Origin: JAWKNZ01 sp041391425
Lineage (GTDB): Bacteria; Bdellovibrionota_B; Oligoflexia; Oligoflexales; JAWKNZ01
Direction of reading: 5' to 3'
Assembly (NCBI GenBank): GCA_041391425.1
Contig: JAWKNZ010000014.1
Location: 1 to 64,000, forward strand
DNA: 64,000 nt
Both the position numbers and the translations under genes were made by a program. The notes under the pieces were generated by a model. The model ran no database searches. It had not been told where the DNA came from and saw nothing but the letters and a program-made list of their open reading frames with translations. Shown here piece after piece: positions 53,942 through 62,868 of this stretch; positions within the stretch are counted from its first letter, which is position 1; each line of letters starts with the position of its first letter.

Positions 53942-55971
53942 ATGATCGTAGAAGGATTATATGATATTCTTATAATTGAAGACGACCTTGAATTTAGATA
54001 TTATTTAGAATTGCAGATACGTAGATCAGGATTGCGAGATGCTAATATCTATGGGGCTAGCTCATTATCGGCTGCTAAGGAAATATTAGATTCCCATGAT
54101 ATTAGCATTGTTCTGACAGATCTAAATATTATTGACAGTCGAGGGATTGAAACGTTTAGGTCAATCCATACAGAATATCCTTCATTACCAGTGATCGTAT
54201 TATCAAACCATCCAGACAAAGATATTGCTAAGACTGCTGTCCATGAGGGAGCGCAAGATTATCTTGAAAAATCAGAGCTGGCGCGCACATGCCTTAAAAA
54301 AAGCATTGAGTATGCAATCGAACGTGAGCACTTGGTGCAAAAGATTAAGTTAGCAGAAAAAATTGAGAAAGATACATCGAAAAAGAAAACAGATTTTCTT
54401 GCAAAAATGAGTCATGAGATAAGAACTCCTATGAACGGAGTTATTGGTATGACAAATTTGCTAATACATACCTCTTTAACATCAGAGCAAAGGGATTATG
54501 TTGAAACAATTCGAAGGTCTGGAGAAAATTTAGTTGAAATTATTAATGATATTTTGGATTTATCAAAGATGGAGAGCGGTCGTCATCATGCCTATCATTC
54601 TGATTTGAATCTTCGCTGGCTTGTAGAAGATACCTTGGCTCTTTTACTCAACAGGCAATGCAGCATGGTATTTTTCTGATAAATCTTGTTGATTTCGATG
54701 TTCCCTCGAGTTATTGGGAGATCGGCATAAATTTAGACAAGTTTTGACAAATTTTATTTCAATGCCATGAAATTTACCAAAAATGGTGTGATTCTTATTA
54801 GAGTTTCGCTTGTTGATGGCAAGCATATTGAAAGAACTATGCATGAAAAAATCAAAATTAAGGTGAAAGTGCAGGATTCTGGAGTTGGTATCGGTGATGC
54901 TGTGATCTTGAATCGTTGTTTGAGCCTTATAAACAATTGCATCAATATAAATACGAATCTAATGGCAAAGGGACAGGCTTAGGGCTGGCAATCTGTAAAC
55001 AACTATCAAAGATTTTAGGTGAGAAATTGGAGTTGAAAGTGAGCAAGGGAAAGGTAGTACTTTCTGGTTTACTGCAGTTTTTAATTATAAGCCTCAAAAA
55101 ATCATAACTAGATATCCTTTGGAGAAAATTAAATTGTTATTGGTTGGTACTGATTCTTCTTCAAATCAACTATTGAAGAGCTGATTAGTATGAGGAAGAT
55201 TAATGTTGCCACAGAGTCTCCGATCAGTAACTTAGAACAGTTTCATCAGCATATTTTATCTCTTTCTAGAGAGGATGAAATAAGTTTGGTTTTGATTAAT
55301 GGTCATAATATGGAAATAGAGCAAATTAATAAGTGGATTGTAGAGATAAGAGAAGTTTTTGAAGCTTCCTTATATTGGTATTTTGTCCGCTAATAATAAA
55401 CAACTTAGCTTTGATAAAGAAAGCAAGGAGCAAATTAAATTATTAAACTTTCCTGTCAGGCAATCGGGATTTTACTCACAATTAGAGGAACTCTTTAATT
55501 CTCGCCAAAGTGCTGAAATATCAGATAACTACTTGAGAAGTATAGATTTTTAAACCATTAAAAAAATTAAAGAACCACAAGGTTTTGGTGGTTGATGATA
55601 ATATTATTAACTTAAAAGTGGCGACTAAGACATTGGAACATCTTGGTTATGCCTATGACACGGCAATGGATGGGCATCAAGCAATTCAAAAATGCATTAG
55701 CACTCCCTATGCAGCAGTATTGATGGACTGCCGTATGCCTATTATGGATGGATTTGATGCCACTCAGGCGCTAAGAAAGTCCGAACATGTAGCCAAAGAT
55801 TTGCCGATTATTGGATTGTCTGCCAATTCGATGGCGATTGATGAAGAACAATGCATCGAGGTAGGAATGGATTGTTTTTTAACTAAGCCCCTTGAAATTG
55901 ATGTTATAGATAAAACATTGAAATATTTAATTGCGGGAAATAATAAAGAAGGGAAGGAGAAGAAGTGCTAA
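53942..55971 (+). pseudogene. Hybrid histidine kinase, REC-HisKA-HATPase-REC-REC, broken by about eight frameshifts
   Basis: The first 245 codons are intact: N-terminal receiver (IIEDDLEFRYYL; VLTDLNII Asp; Lys in LEKSE) and HisKA with the H-box MSHEIRTPMNGVIGM. Shifts then occur near 54643, 54713, 54760, 54908, 55047, 55165, 55357 and 55548. Reassembled, the rest has an N-box RHKFRQVLTNFIS/NAMKFT, DSGVGIG, a GTGLGLAICKQL G2 box, a degenerate receiver, and an intact final receiver (VVDDNIINL, DCRMPIMDGF, LTKPLE). Such a density of lesions within about 900 bases indicates real decay or a very poor sequence patch. Output was probably passed to the adjacent Hpt. Confidence 0.85.
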
Positions 55972-56376
55972 ATACTAACTTTGACGAAACTGAGTTTGAC
56001 GATGTATTAGATTATAAGGTTTTGCATCAACTTTCTCTGTTGGATTCGACAGATAATAGTTTTATACAATCGCTTATAGACACCTTCTTAAATATGGGAC
56101 CCGGAGTTGATTGATGAGCTCAACTCAGCTTGTGATAACTGCGATCAAAAATTACTCAGTCAATTTGCCCATAAGTTGAAAGGCTGTTCTAGGAATTTAG
56201 GGGCATATAGATTGTCATAAGCCTGTGAAGAATTAGAAATATGTCAGTCTAAAGATTCGTCTGATTTTATCGCAAAGGTTGAGAAAATTGCGATAGAATT
56301 TTCGCATGCAAAAAGAGCTCTCACCTCAAAAGTTTGCCTCTTGAGTGTTTTATTTTATATCAGTCCAATGGGATAA
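55965..56376 (+). pseudogene. Hpt phosphotransfer protein, disrupted
   Basis: A GTG start with a GGAAGGAG site overlaps the end of the kinase (GTGCTAA). The frame reads FDDVLDYKVLHQLSLL and stops at TGA 56112-56114. The Hpt signature continues in the +1 frame, FAHKLKGCSRNLGAYRLS, with the phospho-His in HKLKG, then an in-frame TAA at 56218-56220, then CEELEICQSKDSSDFI. So it has one frameshift and one nonsense change. Intact, it would relay phosphate from the hybrid kinase. Confidence 0.78.
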
Positions 56377-56382
56377 GTTTTT

Positions 56383-57079
56383 CTAGTTTGTTTGAGAAAT
56401 GGACGGCTCCTTCTTTGAGGTATCCGTGCTATTTTGTACTGGATTTTCATAACGGATTTTAATGTCTACTAATGTGCTGTTATCGCCAGTAATTTTTAAT
56501 TCGGTATCTTTTCGTATCTGCGTAAAGGAGCCTTTTTGTGGGATAGGCCAATATTCTGTTGTACCTACTTTTAAGTCTTCTCCAAAAATATAAATTGCTT
56601 GTTTTTTTCATATTGAGTGATTGTTATCTGTATCGATATATCTTCTTCTTCTGCTTTGAGGTCTTTCATTGCTGTGGAAACTATTTCCTCAATTTATCGC
56701 CACTAATTTTTATTTGAAGCAAGTTGCCATTTTTCTTATTGGCTACCCATCGGTCTAAAGATTTTAATTCTACCGAACCGAAAGTTTCACCATTAATCGT
56801 CATTTCATTTGAGTTTTTGTCTTTCGTATTCTCCCCTTGTTTTCTTGCTGTGAAGTTTGTCGTAAAATAGTATTGGTTTGTTCCAGAATCATCCTGGTTT
56901 CCAGCTCTGATGGACATAATCTCAATTTCATGGCTGAGTTGGCTATAGTCCAAGTATTTTCTTGAAGATATAGCGTTTTTTTGAGCATATAAGGAATTAT
57001 CGCCATAAGCCGACAAGAAGATAAGGAAGAGAAGTGTTGCAATCTTTATGGATTGAAGGTGGCTCTTTTGCAAAATCAC
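56383..57079 (-). pseudogene. Hypothetical exported protein, two frameshifts
   Basis: GTG at 57079 with GAGG five bases upstream. The signal (IATLLFLIFLSAYGDNSLYA) precedes a beta-rich region (DYSQLSHEIEIMSIRAGNQD; TNFTARKQGEN; FGSVELKSLDRWVAN) that stops at 56681. The protein plainly continues in other frames with IVSTAMKDLKAEEEDISIQI, then IFGEDLKVGTTEYWPIPQ and KDTELKITGDNSTLVDIKIR to 56383. Shifts lie near 56683-56690 and 56600-56610 (a T7 run). Family unknown. It adjoins the decayed kinase patch. Confidence 0.6.
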
Positions 57080-57186
57080 GTTGACCTCGAAGTGAGTTGT
57101 GTTTTTTTGATTATAGCTAATTGTTAAAGAGGAAACAAAGTTTAACAAGGATTTGAATGTGGTTTTAAATAAATATTACAAGTATT

Positions 57187-58185
57187 ATGGCAAGTTATAT
57201 GGGTAGCCCTTATGACGAGATCTTCGCTATTGGTGATATTCACGGCTGTGCTCGTGAATTACAGAAGCTATTGGAAGTATTACCATATACTGACAATTCC
57301 CTTATTGTGTTTTTAGGGGATTATGTTGATAGGGGGCCTCACTCCTCTACGGTTATAGATATAATAATTAACCTTAAAAAGACTGCAAATGTTATTACCT
57401 TAATGGGCAATCATGAATCGATGTTTTTGGACTTTTTGCGTGAGCCTCACTCAGCTGCAGCGGGGCGATTTATTTTTAATGGAGGCGGAGCGACTCTTGC
57501 TAGTTATGGGGATGATTCAGGTGGCTATATTATCCCTGAATCACATTCACAATTTTTGGGGCAACTTTTACCATTCTATGAAACAGAAGAATACTTTTTC
57601 GTTCATGCTGGTGTCCCAGATATTGCTCTTTCAGAAATAGATGTCAGAAAACATGGATCTTATTTATTATGGGCACGTGAGCCATTTCTTTCAAGCGATT
57701 TTCCATGGAAAAAAATTATTGTTCACGGGCATACACCAGTAAAAGATGTTAGTATATTTTCTCATCGCATCAATTTGGATACAGGCTGTGTTTTCAATCA
57801 TAGGCTTAGTGCTATAAGGCTTTCGGATCGTAAAATCTTTAATGTCGAAAAAATTAAAGATCCGGCAAAAGCTATATTAAAAGATGATAGCTCTGAAAGA
57901 CGCGGAGTCCGGTTTAAGGGAGCTATTCCGATTCAGGTCTTTCATAACTCGACTGCAATCGCTTTAGAAACGTTAGATTATAATGAATTTGGTTTTTTTG
58001 CCGTCGATTTTTCTCAAGATAAGTCTTTACGGCTTAAAGAAAATGAAATTATCGATATAAAGATAAACACTAGTCCAAACGCCATTACTTCTCATAAAGG
58101 TAAAGTGTTACGAGTCAAGAAAGAAAAAGAAGGTATATATTATGCTGTTAAATTTTTAGAAAATGCTATTGTTAAAGATAATTAA
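57187..58185 (+). CDS. PPP-family protein phosphatase fused to a PilZ domain
   Basis: A 332-residue protein. Residues about 10-215 are a calcineurin-like PPP phosphatase: GDIHG, GDYVDRG, GNHE, a conserved HAG, and a final HGHTPV with the metal-binding His. The rest is PilZ-like: RRGVRFKGAIPIQVF (RxxxR) and a DYNEFGFFAV strand in the position of (D/N)xSxxG, with Ser replaced by Asn, closing RVKKEKEGIYYAVKFLE. Predicted to dephosphorylate proteins, possibly under c-di-GMP control. It ends directly against the convergent CheX-like gene, back-to-back stops with no spacer. Confidence 0.88.
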   Translation: MASYMGSPYDEIFAIGDIHGCARELQKLLEVLPYTDNSLIVFLGDYVDRGPHSSTVIDIIINLKKTANVITLMGNHESMFLDFLREPHSAAAGRFIFNGGGATLASYGDDSGGYIIPESHSQFLGQLLPFYETEEYFFVHAGVPDIALSEIDVRKHGSYLLWAREPFLSSDFPWKKIIVHGHTPVKDVSIFSHRINLDTGCVFNHRLSAIRLSDRKIFNVEKIKDPAKAILKDDSSERRGVRFKGAIPIQVFHNSTAIALETLDYNEFGFFAVDFSQDKSLRLKENEIIDIKINTSPNAITSHKGKVLRVKKEKEGIYYAVKFLENAIVKDN

Positions 58186-59631
58186 TTATTCTACCTGCTG
58201 TTTGTTGAATTCCGGTAATGATTGATAGTAATCCCAAACATCAAACACGGAATCTCCGTATCTGCTATCCATTCCAAAACATAGGAAAAAAGGTTGATCT
58301 TCGATTAGAAATTTTACCCTTAAGTAGTACCCTGGGTTTTTTAAAGTATATTTTGAATTGCTTTTACCTGCAAAATCTCCGTGAAACACTCTTTGTAACT
58401 TATAACCATATTCGCCACATTTAGCTAATAGCGGCCCACATATTTGATTGAGGAGTTCACCGCAAGTGTCGTTTACCATTTCTGCTGTGACATCTTCTTC
58501 TTCCATTCCCATCATATGTTTAAGGATATCACATCCAGTTTTATAAGGAATATCCAGCATAGCTAAAATATTTCCTTGAAATCCTGAGGCATGAAAAAGA
58601 TGAATAGAATGGGTTTCGTATAAGTCCATTGATTGTCTATTTACAAGAGACCAAGAAACATTTAAAGAAAGATTACTGGAAAATGTTGTGCAAACAAGTT
58701 CGATAATGTCGTTTAGCATTCTAATATCAAGAAGCGGTTTTCCGAAGCCTGCACTATCATGCTCAATTTCACTTATGCTAGCGCGATACGTATTATAGCA
58801 GAGTTTAAAATTAAATTTTTCTCTATCGAGGGTAAATGGTAATGTGTAGTATATACCATTTGAGCTGGAAATCCCCCAATGTTCGCTGCCACCAACCACT
58901 ACTTGCATCGACGATTTTAATTCGTAGCCGACTTCTGAAAGTTCAGCACGGACGACACCGAGTATTTGATTTGCTAGTTCTAAAAGAACATCTTCCAAAA
59001 GTTCTTGGGTTAGGTCGTTTTCTTCACATCCTAACATTTTAAGTGCCAGCCTATGAATAAGTGCGTCCGAGGTAGTGACTGTGGCTGAACCAAGAAAACC
59101 ATCGCCACAGAATGCCACGACTGCAGAATATTCTTGTGAACTTCCCTCGTCCTTGCCTTCAAAGAGTTTTCCTGGTGTCAGATTTTCTTGTGTGTTGTCT
59201 CTGATAACTTCCATAACTCCATTTAGCATGCTCTGAAAGTAACGTACATCAAGTTTTTGATTTGGTGGAACTATAAAATTACGTAAACAGGTAAAGAGTG
59301 AGTTGCGGTTAAATTCTGTTATTTTACACAAGCTAGTTTTGGGAATCATTTCTTTAAGAGCTAAAAAATTATCACCTGATACGACTAATATTGGTTTGTT
59401 CTTAGCCCTTTCAAAAATACCAACAAGACTGTTTAAATTGGCTTTGTCCAAAGGGTCTTCGCAAAATATGATTTTTGCTAGGCCACGTTCTATCATTTCA
59501 GCGCAGGCAGTTGGATTCTTAAACTCATGGCTATTAAGTTCGACTGAGAAAATCCCCTTCATTTTTGCAATGGCATTTTGGCCTGCCTCTTTTAAATTTT
59601 CATTTGGCCTTAGAAATATGATATCATCCAA
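58186..59631 (-). CDS. Receiver-like plus tandem CheX-domain protein
   Basis: A 481-residue protein with an N-terminal receiver-like domain (about 1-120) lacking the acidic cluster and phospho-Asp, then two CheX-like domains, about 130-300 and 310-475. Each has the CheC/CheX/FliY ExxN catalytic motif: LLELANQILG and GELLNQICG. CheX dephosphorylates CheY-P in Spirochaetes and Thermotoga. A two-site protein of this kind could dephosphorylate one of the neighbouring receivers. TTG start at 59631 with AAAGG upstream. The ALPFTLD- and GNILAMLDIPYK-type strands match the domain's beta core. Confidence 0.82.
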   Translation of the reverse strand: MDDIIFLRPNENLKEAGQNAIAKMKGIFSVELNSHEFKNPTACAEMIERGLAKIIFCEDPLDKANLNSLVGIFERAKNKPILVVSGDNFLALKEMIPKTSLCKITEFNRNSLFTCLRNFIVPPNQKLDVRYFQSMLNGVMEVIRDNTQENLTPGKLFEGKDEGSSQEYSAVVAFCGDGFLGSATVTTSDALIHRLALKMLGCEENDLTQELLEDVLLELANQILGVVRAELSEVGYELKSSMQVVVGGSEHWGISSSNGIYYTLPFTLDREKFNFKLCYNTYRASISEIEHDSAGFGKPLLDIRMLNDIIELVCTTFSSNLSLNVSWSLVNRQSMDLYETHSIHLFHASGFQGNILAMLDIPYKTGCDILKHMMGMEEEDVTAEMVNDTCGELLNQICGPLLAKCGEYGYKLQRVFHGDFAGKSNSKYTLKNPGYYLRVKFLIEDQPFFLCFGMDSRYGDSVFDVWDYYQSLPEFNKQQVE

Positions 59632-59717
59632 TTGTCGGGACCTTTTTGTTGAATGGGTACCGCTATGAAACAGTACTTTTATAAATCTAAATCTAGCAAA
59701 TATATTTTATCTATTTG

Positions 59718-59902
59718 CTAGGGCGTGTTGACGTTTCATTTTCGTAGCGAGAGACAAATACTTGAAAGTCGCAGCTAGGAAGGGTTTCAAAAATTACCGG
59801 AGGTGTACTAGATGTACATTGAGGATAATTTTTGAAACCATGACAACGTTGTGACTCAAGGGTTTGGCTCGTAGTAGGAAATGAAACGTCAACACGCCCT
59901 AG
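59718..59902. repeat. Repeat family B (MITE-like), copy 2
   Basis: A 185-bp element with perfect terminal inverted repeats (CTAGGGCGTGTTGACGTTTC and its complement), nearly identical to copy 1 at 37967-38150. No coding capacity. The CTAG at both ends may be part of the target. It lies between the CheX-like gene and the lipoprotein gene. Confidence 0.96.
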
Positions 59903-59916
59903 ATTTAATCTATATT

Positions 59917-60630
59917 TTAGCGGACACATTTACTGCCTTCAGGACGAATGTCATTAACTTGAACATCTGATTTGACGTTAACACCTAAAACACTTGGTGC
60001 CTCATTTCCAGAAGACTTAATTTGAATGCTCAGAGCACTATCAGCTACTTGTGCTCTGCAGTCTAAGTTGATAGTGAGTTTAGACTTAATATTGGTGTTT
60101 AACATCATGCAATAGTAGCCATTTGGGTTTAATAGATTGTAAGTTACTTTACTTCCTACGTTTATAGCAGCGGCAATTAATATAAGTTCTGGTTCATCTG
60201 TATGAGTAGTATCATTTATAGCAGTTCCGGAACCGCCGATGTTGATTGATGCCTTAATTTTTTTGAAATTTGTAATTGTTTCTTCGAATGGTGAATCTTT
60301 AAAATTTGCAAGGCAAGATTTTAAAGATTCAAGTTCTTCTGGTGTTGCGTCGGGTATAATGTGATCTATTTGTGATTTCTTATCTGTCGGATTATCAGTC
60401 TGTTCACTACTATCAGCTGAGCTGTTTTCTTTTTCTAGCTGGTCATCATTATTTCCCTGATTTTCAGGAATTTCTTCGACAGTAGAGCTGGAGGAGCTGG
60501 ATCCTGATGATGATGTTAACTTTAATGGCTTACCTTGGCCTGAAAAAAGAGGGCCATTGCCACAACTGCTTGTAATAATAAATATGCTTATAAAAATTAT
60601 AAAAACTTTGAATTTAGAAATAAGATGCAT
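59917..60630 (-). CDS. Hypothetical lipoprotein
   Basis: A 237-residue protein. Lipobox IITSSCG, a long Ser/Glu/Asp/Asn-rich linker to about residue 95, then a beta-rich domain with four cysteines (ESLKSCLANF, GYYCMM, LDCRAQ, GSKCVR) which may form two disulfides. A GAGGAG seven bases before the ATG. The C-terminal Arg-Pro-Glu-Gly end is not diagnostic. Family not recognised. Directly downstream of repeat B copy 2 on the other strand. Confidence 0.72.
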   Translation of the reverse strand: MHLISKFKVFIIFISIFIITSSCGNGPLFSGQGKPLKLTSSSGSSSSSSTVEEIPENQGNNDDQLEKENSSADSSEQTDNPTDKKSQIDHIIPDATPEELESLKSCLANFKDSPFEETITNFKKIKASINIGGSGTAINDTTHTDEPELILIAAAINVGSKVTYNLLNPNGYYCMMLNTNIKSKLTINLDCRAQVADSALSIQIKSSGNEAPSVLGVNVKSDVQVNDIRPEGSKCVR

Positions 60631-60764
60631 GATGGTTCTCCTCTAACTAAGATGGCCTTAAACAAAAGGTTGAAACAAGGCCAAATCCTTTTCGGTTTTG
60701 ATAAGAGAAACCTTAGCAAAATTTATTAATTTTTTCTGGCTTTAAGCATTTTTAAAAAATATAA

Positions 60765-61916
60765 TTAGGTATGCTTTAGCATCAATTTTTGTGTATGTTC
60801 AATTTGTTCTTGAGCTCTTGTATAATTATTGGGTGCTTTAGCTAAACAAGTCTGGAAATAATGTAAGGCTTTTTCATAATTATGTGCTTTTTTCATGCAA
60901 AGTCCAAGATTTAGCCAAATCTTGTGTTCATCTTCCTTAATAAACTTAAGAGCATTTTGATATAGCCGCTCGGCAGCATCGAATTGCTCTGCGGCAACTA
61001 AGGTAATACCTTTTAAATTGCAAATGCGGGTAAAGTCAAAGCTCATACTGCTGTTTTCAATCGAAGTCTTTACTGTATTGATATTTCCTTCAATAAGATC
61101 GACAACCACCAATCCTTCTTTGGCTTTCTGGCTATTGGGATCGATTTTCAATGCCGATGTGAATGCATTTCTTGATGCTTCTGTGTTGCCATCGTCTAGA
61201 TAAGTATCTCCCCAATGGATGAGGTTGTTTAAGCGTATTTCTGCGAGTTTTTCTGTCGTTGCTAATACTTCCATGCCTTTCTTCTGATCTCCCATGCGAA
61301 AGTAAGTAGCCGCCCTTAAAGATCTCGCCGATAAGGAATGAGGCTTTTTAGAAAGTGCAAAATCAAGATTTTCTAATGTTTCTTCATGCTTATCAAGGCC
61401 GTATTTTACTTCGGCCCTTAATAAATCTATTTTAAAATGATTATCATAAAGCTTTTGGAGCTCTGGTAAGATTTTTAAAGCTTCTTCGAATTTTTTTTCT
61501 GATAGTTTCTCTTGTACTTGTTTGCGAAGGGACAAAAGTTGCTGATTGTCTTCAACAAATTTATTTATTTCTTTTAAAACATAATAAAATTCACTGCTTT
61601 TAAATGGTAGGGGAGCGTACCAAATAAATTCTAGATCATCGACCATTAAATTGGCAACTTCTGATAGCTTTCTTGATAAGAATAGTATCGGCATTGTGCA
61701 GTATTTTAAATCATTTCTGAGGGCTTGCATGATTTGTAACGCATCTAATTGTTCAGGGCATTGATTGTGGACTAATAGAAAATCGGGGGTTGCTTTATGA
61801 ATTTCTTCGATTGAATTAACCGAATAGCTTTCAAAATTGAGTTTAAAGTGTTTTTGAAACTCTTTGATAGATTTATTTAAATTTGCAGATGCTCTGATGG
61901 TGGCAAGCTTAAACAT
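60765..61916 (-). CDS. Degenerate-receiver/TPR protein
   Basis: A 383-residue cytosolic protein. Residues about 1-125 look like a receiver fold but lack the phospho-Asp (FLLVHNQCPEQLDAL where the Asp-bearing strand should be). The rest is about six TPR units (LRAEVKYGLDKHEETLENLD; AATYFRMGDQKKGMEV; ALKIDPNSQKAKEGLVVVD; LGLCMKKAHNYEKALHYFQ). Similar receiver-TPR proteins act as scaffolds in delta-proteobacterial signalling. It is probably a partner of the receiver proteins in this cluster. Confidence 0.8.
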   Translation of the reverse strand: MFKLATIRASANLNKSIKEFQKHFKLNFESYSVNSIEEIHKATPDFLLVHNQCPEQLDALQIMQALRNDLKYCTMPILFLSRKLSEVANLMVDDLEFIWYAPLPFKSSEFYYVLKEINKFVEDNQQLLSLRKQVQEKLSEKKFEEALKILPELQKLYDNHFKIDLLRAEVKYGLDKHEETLENLDFALSKKPHSLSARSLRAATYFRMGDQKKGMEVLATTEKLAEIRLNNLIHWGDTYLDDGNTEASRNAFTSALKIDPNSQKAKEGLVVVDLIEGNINTVKTSIENSSMSFDFTRICNLKGITLVAAEQFDAAERLYQNALKFIKEDEHKIWLNLGLCMKKAHNYEKALHYFQTCLAKAPNNYTRAQEQIEHTQKLMLKHT

Positions 61917-62061
61917 GTTGGGTAGCTTTATTTAAAAACATAAATAGACTTTCTCTATTTACACACTTTTAACTGCTGTCTAAATCTAGTTATCCACAAG
62001 GCTTATTGGAATATACTCTGTATTTTGGGAAAACTGTCACTTTTAGAGCAAAGGGTATCAA

Positions 62062-62193
62062 TTAAATAGGAGCAAAACTCATGGAATTGGCATTTCTTTT
62101 ACTTTCCATTATCACAACGCGATACCCGAAGGTGCAGTGCTTGCCTCCCCGTACTTAAAGGACTTACTCACAATCATAACAGATCAATTATAA
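62062..62193 (+). pseudogene. Possible fragment of a ZIP-type metal transporter
   Basis: A short open frame ending in TAA reads HGIGISFTFHYHNAIPEGAV and then LASPYLKDLLTIIT. The HN-x-PEG pattern is the core metal-binding motif of ZIP transporters, here with one extra residue. There is no start and no upstream helices, so this would be a remnant. The AGGAG plus ATG just upstream opens a different frame of only 26 codons. Confidence 0.35.
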
Positions 62194-62199
62194 ATTTTT

Positions 62200-62583
62200 T
62201 TATAAACTATTGCTATGATTTTTTAAATTTTTGGCAATGTTATCGATTAGATCATAGTTGATTGGCTTTTTTAGTAAATCAATGGCTCCTTTTTTTATAA
62301 CTTCCTCTTTAGAAATCTCAGAAAACGCAGTCACTAAGATAACACCGATGTCTAAATGGGTCATTTTGTTTTTGATTTCTTCTAATAGGAAAATGCCATT
62401 GCCATCATCAAGCCTTAAATCAGTAACTACTAAGTCAACTTTATTTTTGCTAATAATTGAAAGGGCCTTGGCAACACTATCAGCGGTGAGTACTTTATGA
62501 CCTCTTGGCTCTAGATTTAGGATAGAAAGTTCAAGAAGAGCTTCCTGATCATCGACAATGAGAATGGTGGCGTTGGAGGACAT
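62200..62583 (-). CDS. Single-domain response regulator
   Basis: A 127-residue receiver: acidic pocket LIVDDQE, phospho-Asp in VVTDLRLDDGNG, Thr switch in LVTAFSE and Lys in LLKKPINYD. No output domain. Could be a free phosphoacceptor or act on a kinase in trans, similar to CheY or Spo0F types. AAAGG before the ATG supports the start. The gene is downstream of and divergent from the MFS gene. Confidence 0.9.
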   Translation of the reverse strand: MSSNATILIVDDQEALLELSILNLEPRGHKVLTADSVAKALSIISKNKVDLVVTDLRLDDGNGIFLLEEIKNKMTHLDIGVILVTAFSEISKEEVIKKGAIDLLKKPINYDLIDNIAKNLKNHSNSL

Positions 62584-62868
62584 GACGTAGGCCTTTGCTA
62601 GAATTTAGGAAATATTGTCTACATGTACTCTACTATAAACAATATGAGTTTATCATTCCGGGCTACATTATAGTTCAATTTTTTCAATAAATCTTCTTTT
62701 TTTGATTCTATAGTCAACAAAAACGATTTATTAAAATCATTGGAAGTACAGATAAAAAATATCTAGTGGGTATGGCGAGTGTTGGACTACAAATTGTTGT
62801 GAAAAAAAAGTATATGGAGTAAACAGTTTGTTATATTATATATCACTTTCTTATTCTATGGACATGCA

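Noticed and set aside
62066..62084. AGGAGCAAAACTCATGG as a third family C end
   Set aside because: Only half an end matches, with no inverted partner within 200 bases.
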